Origin: Streptomyces sulfonofaciens
GTDB lineage: Bacteria > Actinomycetota > Actinomycetes > Streptomycetales > Streptomycetaceae
Reading direction: 5' to 3'
Length of the DNA: 64,000 bases
NCBI RefSeq assembly: GCF_014656295.1
Contig: NZ_BNCD01000010.1
Span: 228,639 to 292,638 of the forward strand
A program made the translations under genes and the position numbers. Shown here one piece after another: positions 16,943-25,232 of this stretch. Position 1 is the stretch's first letter; each line of letters starts with the position of its first letter. The notes beneath the pieces were generated by a model. It ran no database searches and was not told where the DNA came from. It saw nothing but the letters and a program-made list of their open reading frames with translations.

Positions 16943-17766
16943 CGTGTCGAGCCCTGGTCCGGCGGGCTGTCCGGCGAGCGCTCCACGCCGGGTGTACCGG
17001 GCCGCGCGGTGTCCGAGGAGCCCGTGGTGCCACCGCCCTCCACGGCCGGCGGGGTGGCGGAGCCGGGGAGCTCGGCCTTCATCCTGGCGAGCTGGGACTC
17101 CACGTCCTGGTCGGAGGTCGCCGCATCCAGCTCCGTCTGGATGTCGTCACGGCCGGTCCCGAGGGTGGCGTCCTCCAGCGCACCGGAGTCGATCAGCTCG
17201 TCCAGGGCGCCGGCCCGGGCCTGCAGTTGCTCAGTCTTGTCCTGGGCGCGCTGCACGGCCATGCCGACATCGCCCATCTCGTCGCCGATGCCGGAGACCG
17301 CCTCGCCGATACGGGTCTGGGCCTCGGCCGCGGTGTAGCCGGCCTTGATGGTCTCCTTGCGGGTACGGAACGTGTCCACCTGTGACTGAAGGCGCTGCGC
17401 GGAGACGGTGAGCTTCTCCTCCTGCTCCTGGAGGGTCGCCCACTGGCTGTCCAGGTCCTCGATCTGGGCGGCGACCGCCGTCCGCCTGGTCAGCGCCTCG
17501 CGGGCGAGATCCTCCCGGCCGACGGCCAGCGCCTGCTGCGCCTGCCCCTCCAGCTTGCCGCCGGACTGCCGCAGTTGCGCCGCCTGCACCTCGATCCGTT
17601 TGCGGCTGGTCGCGACGTCTGCCAGTCCCCGCCGCACCCGCTGCAGCATCTCGAGCTGCCGTTGGTACGAGTAGTCGAGGACCTCACGCGGGTCCTCGGC
17701 ACGGTCCAGTGCTTTGTTCGCCTTGATCCGGAAAAGGTCGACGATTCGGCGAAAGATGCTGGCCAT
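16939..17766 (-). CDS. pspA: PspA/IM30 family envelope-stress protein
   Basis: The product is 275 aa from ATG 17766 (MASIFRRIVDLFRIKANKALDR). An ATG or GTG further upstream in the frame is less likely. The N-terminal amphipathic helix is followed by the long PspA coiled coil (about residues 25-215), including DPREVLDYSYQRQLE and DEMGDVGMAVQRAQDKTEQL. The C-terminal 60 residues are Gly/Thr/Pro-rich and disordered, as is common in Streptomyces homologues. Family members bind membranes and stabilise them under stress. The gene stands alone on this strand. Confidence 0.9.
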   Translation of the reverse strand: MASIFRRIVDLFRIKANKALDRAEDPREVLDYSYQRQLEMLQRVRRGLADVATSRKRIEVQAAQLRQSGGKLEGQAQQALAVGREDLAREALTRRTAVAAQIEDLDSQWATLQEQEEKLTVSAQRLQSQVDTFRTRKETIKAGYTAAEAQTRIGEAVSGIGDEMGDVGMAVQRAQDKTEQLQARAGALDELIDSGALEDATLGTGRDDIQTELDAATSDQDVESQLARMKAELPGSATPPAVEGGGTTGSSDTARPGTPGVERSPDSPPDQGSTR

Positions 17767-18525
17767 GGCGACCGCCTGCTCCTCTCCGTGGCCCATGGGC
17801 CGCGTCCGACGAGCGCTTGCGCCCTGGTCGCAAGCGCCTCGCTGTTCACGGGCTTCACCCGCTCATGTCCAGTGTTCCTCGCATGACGCCGCACTGGCAG
17901 CCGCGGCGGACCGCTCCTGCTCGCCACCCCTTCGTGGACGAGGGGCACGCAGTGCCGTGGACGGTGGAAACGGTGAGCGTCGAAAAGCGGCACCAACCGC
18001 GCCGGACGCGGGTGAAGGACCTGCGGAAGGACCTTCGGAAGGTCCTGCGGAAGGTCCTGCGTACGGGATCCGTCCTGCGTGCAGGCCCGTGCCGGTCCAC
18101 CGCCTGCCCGCCTGCGGCCGGTCGGGTGCACGATCACCGGGCCCGGTCGTCACTCTTTCGGCGGCCCGCACATGAGCGGACAGCCGCAGCCGGACGGTCC
18201 GCCGGCGGCCTGTCGCGCCCTCCGCGCGGTCCACCCGGTCCCCCCGGATCCCCGGGACGCACGCCAAGGACGACCCGTCCGCGGACCCCGGGCATGATCC
18301 CCTTCCCCCCGCGTCTCACGTCGTCGCTCGCACCGGCACTCATCTTGTCGCTCGCACCGGCGCTCGCACCGGCAGCCGACGGCAGGGGCCGGACCTCTTT
18401 CCCCAGGCTGTGCCGGGACCGTTCCCGTCCGTGCGGCACCGCTCACGGAGAGCAGCCGGCAGGCGATCGTCAGTGCACGGTGCCACGCTGGGGCCACACG
18501 GAATCTGCGGAAGGGGATCACCGCC
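17767..18525. other. 759-base intergenic region between divergent genes
   Basis: The region contains the promoter area of the PspA gene and of the glyoxalase-fold gene, plus the 12-bp repeat at 18015-18062. A long plus-strand frame across it and into the next gene is in a different frame from the real gene and has no family features. Confidence 0.5.
18015..18062. repeat. Four 12-bp tandem units forming a hairpin
   Basis: AAGGACCTGCGG, AAGGACCTTCGG, AAGGTCCTGCGG and AAGGTCCTGCGT follow one another. Because the units switch from AAGGACC to AAGGTCC, the middle pairs as a 7-bp stem with a CGG loop (18029-18045). It could act as a transcription terminator or RNA structure in the PspA leader region. 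Confidence 0.7.
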
Positions 18526-19323
18526 ATGATCACCACGGACTTCGCCCCCGGTTCACCCTGCTGGCTCGACCTCGGCGCCCCGGACGTCCGCGCGGCCGCA
18601 GCCTTCTACGGCGCCGTGCTGGGGTGGGACTACCAGTCCATGGGCGAGGGGGAGGACATGGAGGGCGGCATGTTCCGCAAGGACGGAAAGGTAGTCGCCG
18701 GGCTCGGCAAGCTCACCGAGGAGGGCGCGCGCCCGGCCTGGATGATCTACTACGGCGTCACCGACGCGGACGCCACGACCCGGGCCGTGGAGCGCGCGGG
18801 CGGCACCGTGCGGGTGGCGCCGATGGACCTCGACGACTGGGGCCGGATGGCGCAGTACAGCGACCCGCTGGGGGGCCAGTTCGCCGTCTGGCAGCCGGTC
18901 GAGGGCGGGGGGGTCGAGCTCGTGGACCAGCCGGGCTCGCTGTCCTGGACAGAGTTGTACACAAGCGACGCAGCGGCCGCCAAGGAGTTCTACGGCGGCG
19001 TCTTCGGCTGGCGGTTCAGCGACATGGAGCTGCCCGGCGGCGGGGGCACGTACTCCCTCATCACCCCCGCCGGGCTTCCCGAGGACCGCATGCACGGCGG
19101 CGTCATGGAAATCCCCGAGGAGAACCTCACCCTGACGGACGGACGACCCTACTGGCACCCGGTCTTCGCCGTGGCCGACTGCGACGCGACCGTCGCCAGG
19201 GTCGCCGAGAACGGCGGGAGCCTCCAGATGGGGCCCGAGGACGCGGAGGGCGTCGGCCGCCTGGCCGTCTGCCTCGACCCCTCGAACGCGGACTTCGTGG
19301 TTCTGACGCCGGTCAGTGGCTGA
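18526..19323 (+). CDS. Two-domain VOC (glyoxalase/bleomycin-resistance fold) protein
   Basis: The product is 265 aa, and ATG 18526 follows GGAAGGGGA. Two tandem VOC modules cover residues about 8-125 and 140-262. Both contain the AAAFYGAVLGW or AKEFYGGVFGW helix and the DPLGGQFAVW or DPSNADFVVL closing strand. Such proteins are often called hydroxylase or antibiotic-resistance-like, but no metal-ligand set proves catalysis here. It is a stand-alone gene. The next gene is convergent. Confidence 0.85.
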   Translation: MITTDFAPGSPCWLDLGAPDVRAAAAFYGAVLGWDYQSMGEGEDMEGGMFRKDGKVVAGLGKLTEEGARPAWMIYYGVTDADATTRAVERAGGTVRVAPMDLDDWGRMAQYSDPLGGQFAVWQPVEGGGVELVDQPGSLSWTELYTSDAAAAKEFYGGVFGWRFSDMELPGGGGTYSLITPAGLPEDRMHGGVMEIPEENLTLTDGRPYWHPVFAVADCDATVARVAENGGSLQMGPEDAEGVGRLAVCLDPSNADFVVLTPVSG

Positions 19324-19453
19324 GCCCGGCAGGCAGGACCACCCCCCGTTCTCGGTGGAGCCGGGACGGCGTGACGGTCGTCACCGTGGTCACGGCGAGC
19401 CTCTGACACGGCCCCGGACGGCCCCGGACAGCCGAGAAGGCCCCGGACGGCGG

Positions 19454-20413
19454 TCAGCCGAGGCGCCGTACCGGCTCGCCCGCCAGGAATGCCTGGATGT
19501 CCTCGACCGCGTCGCCGTAGTACATCGCGTAGTTGGCCTGTGAGACGTAGCCGAGGTGCGGGGTGGCGAGGAGGCGGGGGGCGGTGCGCATCGGGTGGTC
19601 GGCGGGGAGCGGCTCGATGTCGAAGACGTCCACGCCGGCGCCGGCGATCCGGCCCTCGTGGAGCGCGGCGAGCAGCGCGTCCTGGTCGACGATGGCCGCG
19701 CGGGAGGTGTTGATCAGGTAGGCGGTGGGCTTGAGGAGGGCGAGTTCGCGCGCGCCCAGCAGGCCGCGGGTGCGCTCGCCCAGCGCGAGGTGCACGGAGA
19801 CGAAGTCGCTGCCGCGCAGCAGTTCCTCCTTGGAGGTGGCGAGTTCGGCGCCGAACTCCTCGGCCCGCTCCCTGGTGAGGTGCTGGCTCCAGGCACTGAC
19901 CCGCATCCCGAAGGCCAGGGCTACCTGGGCGACCCGGCTGCCGATCTTGCCGAGCCCCAGCAGACCGAGGCGGCGGCCGTGCAGGTCGGCGCCGACGGTG
20001 GACTGCCACGGGCCCTGGGCGCGCAGGGCGTCGTTCTCCTGGACGATGCCGCGGGCGAGACCCAGCAGCAGCGCCCAGGTGAGTTCGAGCGGCGGGGTGG
20101 AGGAGCTGGCGGTGCCGCAGACCGTCACGCCGTTCCGCGCGGCGGCGGCGTGGTCGATGACGGAGTTGCGCATGCCCGAGGCGATCAGCAGCTTCAGCCG
20201 CGGCAGGCGATCCAGCAGGGACGCCGGGAACGGGACTCGTTCGCGCAGGGTGACGGCGATGTCGAAGTCGGCGAGCCGGGCGGCGAGCTCGTCCTCGCCG
20301 GCCAGGTGGTCGCGGAAGACGACGGGCTCCACCCGGTCCTCTATCGGGCTCCAGTCGGCGTACTCCAGCGCGGCGTTCTGGAAGTCGTCGAGCACGGCGC
20401 AGCGCAGTCGCAT
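19454..20413 (-). CDS. D-2-hydroxyacid dehydrogenase (NAD-dependent)
   Basis: The product is 319 aa from ATG 20413. The substrate domain begins MRLRCAVLDDFQN. The Rossmann motif GLGKIGSRVA is at about residue 151. INTSRAAIVDQDAL, GAGVDVFDIEPL and TPHLGYVS give the conserved Arg, Glu and His of the catalytic set. It is closer to typical phosphoglycerate- or glycerate-dehydrogenase-like enzymes than the paralogue at 14906-15901. The substrate is undetermined. The gene is transcribed alone and ends convergently with the VOC gene. Confidence 0.85.
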   Translation of the reverse strand: MRLRCAVLDDFQNAALEYADWSPIEDRVEPVVFRDHLAGEDELAARLADFDIAVTLRERVPFPASLLDRLPRLKLLIASGMRNSVIDHAAAARNGVTVCGTASSSTPPLELTWALLLGLARGIVQENDALRAQGPWQSTVGADLHGRRLGLLGLGKIGSRVAQVALAFGMRVSAWSQHLTRERAEEFGAELATSKEELLRGSDFVSVHLALGERTRGLLGARELALLKPTAYLINTSRAAIVDQDALLAALHEGRIAGAGVDVFDIEPLPADHPMRTAPRLLATPHLGYVSQANYAMYYGDAVEDIQAFLAGEPVRRLG

Positions 20414-21039
20414 GTCGGTCTTCTCCGTAGTTCGTGCCGTTCGTGTGGCGCCGAGGCGGGAGCCGTCGGCAGTCCGATCACACCACTTTCGGCGATCGCG
20501 CGGGCGGGCCGGTGGCGGCCGGTGCAACGGCCGCCCGACCGGTCCGCCCACCCCTGACGGTCCTTGTACGCGGCGGGTGTTCCTCCGCGCACGCGACGGG
20601 TGCTCCCTCCGTGCCGCATCGCCGTCCGGCCTGAGGCCATCAGCGCGCCCGCACGGCCAGGAGGCTTCCTCGGCCGCCAGCGCCATCAGTCACCACAGGA
20701 GCACCGTGCGTCCCGACCGAAGCGCGAGCCACGTGTAATCCGTCACCCTCCACCCACAGGACGATCACGGAACACACACCTCACGAAGTCCCGCCGACGG
20801 CCAAGTAGAGGCACATCGTGCCTGGTCACGCTGGGTCCGCGGCCCTGGCGCGGTCTCCGTTGCGCCGCCGGAGGGGGCCGACCGCGCCAGGAAGCCGATC
20901 GCCGGTTCTTCTTCGGTTTTCGTACACCGAACCGTTACACAGGATGGGAAACATCTCTGCATCCCCCTGACTCACCGTCCCCATCCGCCCGACTCTCCGT
21001 GCCTGCCGCAGACGGGCCCGGCACAGAAACGGCTCCCCT
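20414..21039. other. 626-base intergenic promoter region
   Basis: This gap lies between the divergent dehydrogenase and flippase-fold genes. No supported gene. The relatively AT-rich stretch at about 20900-20960 (TTCTTCGGTTTTCG, then GTTACACAGGAT) is the best promoter candidate for the gene at 21040. Confidence 0.4.
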
Positions 21040-22149
21040 GTGTCCTCACCCCCGCTCGCCGTGGCGGCGCCTGCCACGACGGTCCCCGCGCTCCCAGGAC
21101 CTGCCACGGCACCCGCGTCCGCCACGGCACCGGAATCCGCCGCGGCACCGGCATCCGCCACGGTTGCCGAGTCCGTCCCAGCGCCCGCCTCCCCCGGGCG
21201 CCTCTCCTTTCCCACCGGCCTCCTCAAGCGAGCCCTGTGCCTGCTTCCGCTGCTGCTGATCGGGGCCTGGACGGCCGTCCACTGGCACGTCATGTACGCC
21301 GGCGCCACCCGGCTGGCCTCCGCCGACCCCGGGTGGCTGCTGGCCGGGCTCTTCTTCACCTGCCTGTCCTGGGCGGCCGCCTCCTGCATCCGGCAGGGAG
21401 CCGTCCTCGAACGGCTGCCGTCGCGGCTGCTGTACGCGACGCAGTTCGCCGCCGGTGCCGCCAACCACCTCCTGCCGGGGGGCCTGGGCGCCCATGCCGT
21501 CACCCTGCGCTTCCTGAACCGCCGGGGACTCCCGCTCAGCCGTGCCACGGGGTCCATCGCGCTCTACTCGCTGACCAAGTCGGTCGCCACGACGCTGGTG
21601 ACCACCACCTTCCTGACGCTGAGCCTGCACACCGTGCCCTACGGCGCGCTGCTGCCCGACGATCCCGGCACCGCGCTGGCCGTGGGGGGTGCGGCCGTGG
21701 CCGCCGGCCTCACCGTGGCCGGTCTGCTGCTGACGTTCGTACGCCCGCTGCGCCGCCTCGTCACCGACTTCCTGCGCACCGCCCTGACCGACGTACGGCG
21801 TCTGCACACCCGGCCCGCCCGGGTCCTCGCCCTGTGGGGCGGCGCGGTGGCCTTCCCGCTGCTCCAGGCGAGCGTGGTCGCCGCCGTCGCCGCCTCGCTC
21901 CACCTTCCGCTGCCCTGGCTGGACGTCGTCCTCGCCTACCTCGCCGCCAACGCGCTGGGCTCCGTGGTGCCCTCCCCCGGCGGCCTCGGCTCGGTGGACG
22001 CCGCCCTGGTCCTCGCCCTCACCGCCTTCGGCGCCCCGGCCCCGCTCGCGGCCGCCACCGTCATCGGCTACCGCGTCCTGACCGTCTGGCTGCCCCTCCT
22101 GCCGGGCGCACTCACACTGACGGCGCTGGTGCGCAGCAAGGTGCTGTAG
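21040..22149 (+). CDS. YbhN/lysylphosphatidylglycerol-synthase-type flippase-fold membrane protein
   Basis: The product is 369 aa with a GTG start. The first 55 residues are Ala/Pro/Ser-rich and low complexity. The rest contains about eight membrane helices. The family hallmarks are VVPSPGGLGSVDAALV near the end and the HLLPGGLGAHAVTLR loop. The family (UPF0104, DUF2156-less) includes the flippase part of MprF and other lipid or polyprenol-linked-sugar translocases. No synthase domain is fused here. The substrate is unknown. Confidence 0.8.
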   Translation: MSSPPLAVAAPATTVPALPGPATAPASATAPESAAAPASATVAESVPAPASPGRLSFPTGLLKRALCLLPLLLIGAWTAVHWHVMYAGATRLASADPGWLLAGLFFTCLSWAAASCIRQGAVLERLPSRLLYATQFAAGAANHLLPGGLGAHAVTLRFLNRRGLPLSRATGSIALYSLTKSVATTLVTTTFLTLSLHTVPYGALLPDDPGTALAVGGAAVAAGLTVAGLLLTFVRPLRRLVTDFLRTALTDVRRLHTRPARVLALWGGAVAFPLLQASVVAAVAASLHLPLPWLDVVLAYLAANALGSVVPSPGGLGSVDAALVLALTAFGAPAPLAAATVIGYRVLTVWLPLLPGALTLTALVRSKVL

Positions 22150-22190
22150 CGGCCTGGCCCGTCGTCCGTGTCCGCAGTCCGCAGTCCGCG

Positions 22191-22272
22191 GTCCGGCGGT
22201 GCTCATCGGTGTCCGCAGTCCGGCGGTGCTCATCGGTGTCCGCGGTCCGGCGGTGCTCATCGGTATCCGTCC
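22191..22272. repeat. Tandem repeat of 27 bp, three copies plus a degenerate fourth
   Basis: GTCCGGCGGTGCTCATCGGT starts at 22191, 22218 and 22245, followed by a decayed copy. It occupies the 3' flank of the flippase-fold gene, in a 275-base gap with no other feature. Confidence 0.85.
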
Positions 22273-22424
22273 GACGGTGCTCGTCCGTGTCGTGTGCCAC
22301 CGATCGCCGGTGCTGTGGAGGGGTCCCCGGCACGGGACCGAGTGTCAGCGCCTCCGCAACGCCCGGCCGCGATCACGACCGCCCGCGCGTCCGGCACTTC
22401 ACTCCCCCGCGTCCTGGCCGCTCG

Positions 22425-22760
22425 TCACCCGGCCCGGGAGACCTTGACGATGTTGCCGTTCTCGTCGACCGTGTGGGTGTTCCAGTAGGTGTCCCACCTG
22501 TCGCCCACGTGCTGCGGCACCTTCCCCTGCGGGTAGCGGACGTAGCCGTCGGGCGGCTCCTTGCCGTCGGGTGCGCAGGCGCTGCCGGTGCCGCCCGCGG
22601 ACATGACCGGGTACTCGCCATCGCCGCAGATCGCGTCCTGGGCGGAGCAACCGGTCAGCACGGCGGCGGTGGCGCAGGCCAGGACGAACCCTGCTGCCGT
22701 TCGCGTCGGCCCCCCGGTGCTCGCGGGTGGCCGGGGGTGGGCTCGGCTCGGAAAACGCAT
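22425..22760 (-). CDS. Small lipoprotein (SCO0607-like)
   Basis: The product is 111 aa. After a positively charged N-terminus and a hydrophobic segment (AAGFVLACATAAVLTGC) there is a lipobox LTGC, so cleavage and lipidation at Cys38 are expected. The mature 70 residues include AICGDGEYPV, PPDGYVRYPQGKVP and VGDRWDTYWNTH, a pattern I recall from a conserved Streptomyces lipoprotein family of unknown function. It has two further Cys residues. It faces the outside of the membrane. Confidence 0.8.
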   Translation of the reverse strand: MRFPSRAHPRPPASTGGPTRTAAGFVLACATAAVLTGCSAQDAICGDGEYPVMSAGGTGSACAPDGKEPPDGYVRYPQGKVPQHVGDRWDTYWNTHTVDENGNIVKVSRAG

Positions 22761-22896
22761 GGTCGGCTCCCTCCGGGTGGCTGGCGGGACCAGCCCCGCG
22801 CAGCGCGGCAGTTGCTCGCCCGTACGGGTACCCAGGTTGCGGGGCGGGCCTGCCCACGTGCCGACGTCCTTCCACGAACCCGCACTCCGCGAGGCG

Positions 22897-24876
22897 CTAC
22901 CCCGCGAGTTCGCTCTCCTCCCTCGGCACCGCGTGCATCAGCTCTCCCAGACCGCGGCGGGTGGCGGCGACCACCGCGCGGTCCCCCGGCTTGAGCACGT
23001 AGCCGGGGTCGGGTCGCCAGGAGAGGGTGCCCGAGCCGCCCGAGAGGATGGCCATCAGGTCCGGTCGCTGCTCGCGCATCCTGGCCGTGTCGAGTGCCAG
23101 CACCCGCCAGACGCCGGGCAGGCACGCCTCGGCGACCGTCCGGCCCTCCAGCAGCGGGTTGCCCGCGACCTCGACCGAGGAGAAGATCAGGACGCGTCTG
23201 CCGACCGGGATGGCGCCCAGGACCTCGCGCCCCATCATCGCGCCGCCGAAGGCGGGGGCGGCCAGCGCCGAGACGGACCTGCTGCGGGTCTGCGCCGCGG
23301 GATAGGCGTCGCGCAGGGTGCCGTAGACGGTCGCCGCGAAGTCGTCGTCGAACAGCCGCATCACCACACGGACCTCGGGCCTGATGTGCCGGGCGTTGAG
23401 GACGGCCTCCAGGTTCGTGGCGTCGTCGCTGGTGAGCGCCATCAGGGCACGCGCCCGTTCGAGGCGGGACTGCTCCATGACACCCGGTTCCGAGACGTCG
23501 CCGATCACCGTGGGCACATGGTGGGCGCGGGCGAGGGCGACGCCCCGGGCTTCCGGATCGCGCTCGACGCACACGACGGGGATGTCCAGTTCGAGCAGCC
23601 GGGAGAGCACGCGCGTGCCGACCTTGCCGAGGCCCAGCAGGACGACGTGGCCGGACATGTTCCGGGGCGGCCCGGCCAGGCCCGAACTCGCGCGGAAGTT
23701 CCCGTACACCTCGAGCACGGCCGCGAGGAGCAGCGGCAGGAGCAGCATTCCGGCCAGAGCGCACAGGAGTTGGAGGATCTGTACGACGGCGGGCTGTCCC
23801 TCGGCAGGGTCGTTGATGGCGAAGACGTCGAGCAGTGTCGTGTACGCGGCGTGCAGGGGACTGCTCCGCCGGCTCACGTACCAGTTCACGGCGGCGAGCA
23901 GCACCACCGCCGTCCCCACCGAGGCGAAGGCGACGCCGAGGCGGCGGGAGAGGAACAGCCGCAGGGGCAGGCGCGGCAGCCGCGCCGACGGGGCGAGGGT
24001 CTGGGGGCGGTGGCTCACGGCCTCCAGGACGACGGCGCCGCGCTTCGGTGCGGCGGCCGCCACGGTGGACTCGTCCGGCAGGATCAGGGGGCCGTCGATC
24101 ATGCTGCCCATGGCCCGTTCGTCGGACTGCTCGGCCGAGTCGGGCAGCAGGGCGAGGGTGGCGAGCGGGTCGCGCCGGCCCGCGGTCGCGACGGTGCGCT
24201 GCTTCGCCCGCAGCAGCATGCCGTCGGCGTGGATGATCTTCTCGTTGCCGACGACCGCCGCGGCGACGAGCGAGGGTGCCGCGGTGTCCGCGTCGGACAG
24301 TACGGTGGTGGACACGTCGACCTGCGACGAGGCCAGGGACGGGTTGCGGATCCGCACCGCGCGGTCGAGCAGGGCCTCGACGTGCCGGCCCAGTGCGCGG
24401 TTGAAGAGCCTGATGACCAGGCGCACCTCGGGGTTGATCCGGCGGGCCCGCAGGGCGACGTGGATGTTGAACTGGTCGTCGCCGGAGGTGAGCGCGAGGG
24501 CGGTCGCCGTCTCGATGCCCGCTGCACGCAGCGCCGTCTCGTCGGGTTCCGGCGCCTCCACGGCCCTGACCGACAGGCGGGGATCCCGTACCAGCCGGCC
24601 GAACCGCGGGCCGTGGCCGCTCGTCAGGGACGGCAGGACCACCGTCACGTCCTGGCCGTACACGGACGCCAGCTCGTGGGTGAGCCGTTGGGCGAGCGCG
24701 TTGTCGCCGCAGACCACCATGTGCCCGCCGTCGCCCCCGTCATGGCCGCCACCGCCACCGCCCCCGGTGCCACCACTGCCGGCGTCACCGCCCCCTGTGC
24801 CACCGCTGCCGCTGCCGTTGTCGTCGGCGGCCACCCGGGTCTCGTCGCCGGTCGCGTGGGCCTGACGCGTGCTCAT
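22897..24876 (-). CDS. Ion-channel-like protein with two TrkA-N (RCK) domains, CASTOR/POLLUX type
   Basis: The product is 659 aa. I chose ATG 24876 for its GAGG at 6 bases. A second ATG lies 6 bases upstream. A poly-Gly linker (residues about 17-45) precedes the first NAD-binding domain (HMVVCGDNALAQRL). Two or three hydrophobic segments follow at about 300-390 (FASVGTAVVLLAAVNWYV, LLCALAGMLLLPLLLAAVL). The second Rossmann domain (VVLLGLGKVGTRVLSRLL) and a C-terminal RCK_C-like part come next. Proteins with this layout are putative potassium or cation channels gated by nucleotides. Ion selectivity cannot be read from the sequence. Confidence 0.75.
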   Translation of the reverse strand: MSTRQAHATGDETRVAADDNGSGSGGTGGGDAGSGGTGGGGGGGHDGGDGGHMVVCGDNALAQRLTHELASVYGQDVTVVLPSLTSGHGPRFGRLVRDPRLSVRAVEAPEPDETALRAAGIETATALALTSGDDQFNIHVALRARRINPEVRLVIRLFNRALGRHVEALLDRAVRIRNPSLASSQVDVSTTVLSDADTAAPSLVAAAVVGNEKIIHADGMLLRAKQRTVATAGRRDPLATLALLPDSAEQSDERAMGSMIDGPLILPDESTVAAAAPKRGAVVLEAVSHRPQTLAPSARLPRLPLRLFLSRRLGVAFASVGTAVVLLAAVNWYVSRRSSPLHAAYTTLLDVFAINDPAEGQPAVVQILQLLCALAGMLLLPLLLAAVLEVYGNFRASSGLAGPPRNMSGHVVLLGLGKVGTRVLSRLLELDIPVVCVERDPEARGVALARAHHVPTVIGDVSEPGVMEQSRLERARALMALTSDDATNLEAVLNARHIRPEVRVVMRLFDDDFAATVYGTLRDAYPAAQTRSRSVSALAAPAFGGAMMGREVLGAIPVGRRVLIFSSVEVAGNPLLEGRTVAEACLPGVWRVLALDTARMREQRPDLMAILSGGSGTLSWRPDPGYVLKPGDRAVVAATRRGLGELMHAVPREESELAG

Positions 24877-25184
24877 ATGCATCCTCGTTGCTGTGGGGCC
24901 GCTCGGGGCTCGCCCGGAGTCGTCACCGTGATGGGCATCGGCGGCGGACCAGGTCTTACCACACCGCGCGAGGAAGGCCGCGCACGGCCACTTCGCCGCC
25001 GGCGCGACCGGCTTCCCAGGAGCGGTGGACGGCCCGCCGGCCGCGCCCGGTACGGTCAGCCCATTGCCGGTACCGAGCCGGTACCGGTGCCGTCGCTGGT
25101 ACCGGTGACCCCGAGCGACCCAAGCGACCCAAAGCAACGAAACGGCCCCGAACGGCCCGAACAACCCCCAGCAACCCCGAACAA

Positions 25185-25212
25185 CCCCCCGCAACCCCCA
25201 ACCCCCAACCCC
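25185..25212 (-). promoter_or_regulatory. G-quadruplex-forming tract upstream of the flavin reductase gene
   Basis: The minus strand carries four G-runs of 4, 5, 5 and 6 bases (25209-25212, 25202-25206, 25195-25199, 25185-25190), separated by TT or TTGC. This fits the strict G4 pattern. Further G-runs extend to about 25110. It ends 20 bases before the GTG at 25233, so the corresponding mRNA leader is C-rich and the template strand is G-rich. Confidence 0.6.
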
Positions 25213-25232
25213 GAGCAGCAAGGAGCACGGAA

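Noticed and set aside
17817..19406. A 529-codon plus-strand frame across the gap and the VOC gene
   Set aside because: It is out of frame with the clear two-domain VOC protein at 18526-19323 and has shadow-type composition.
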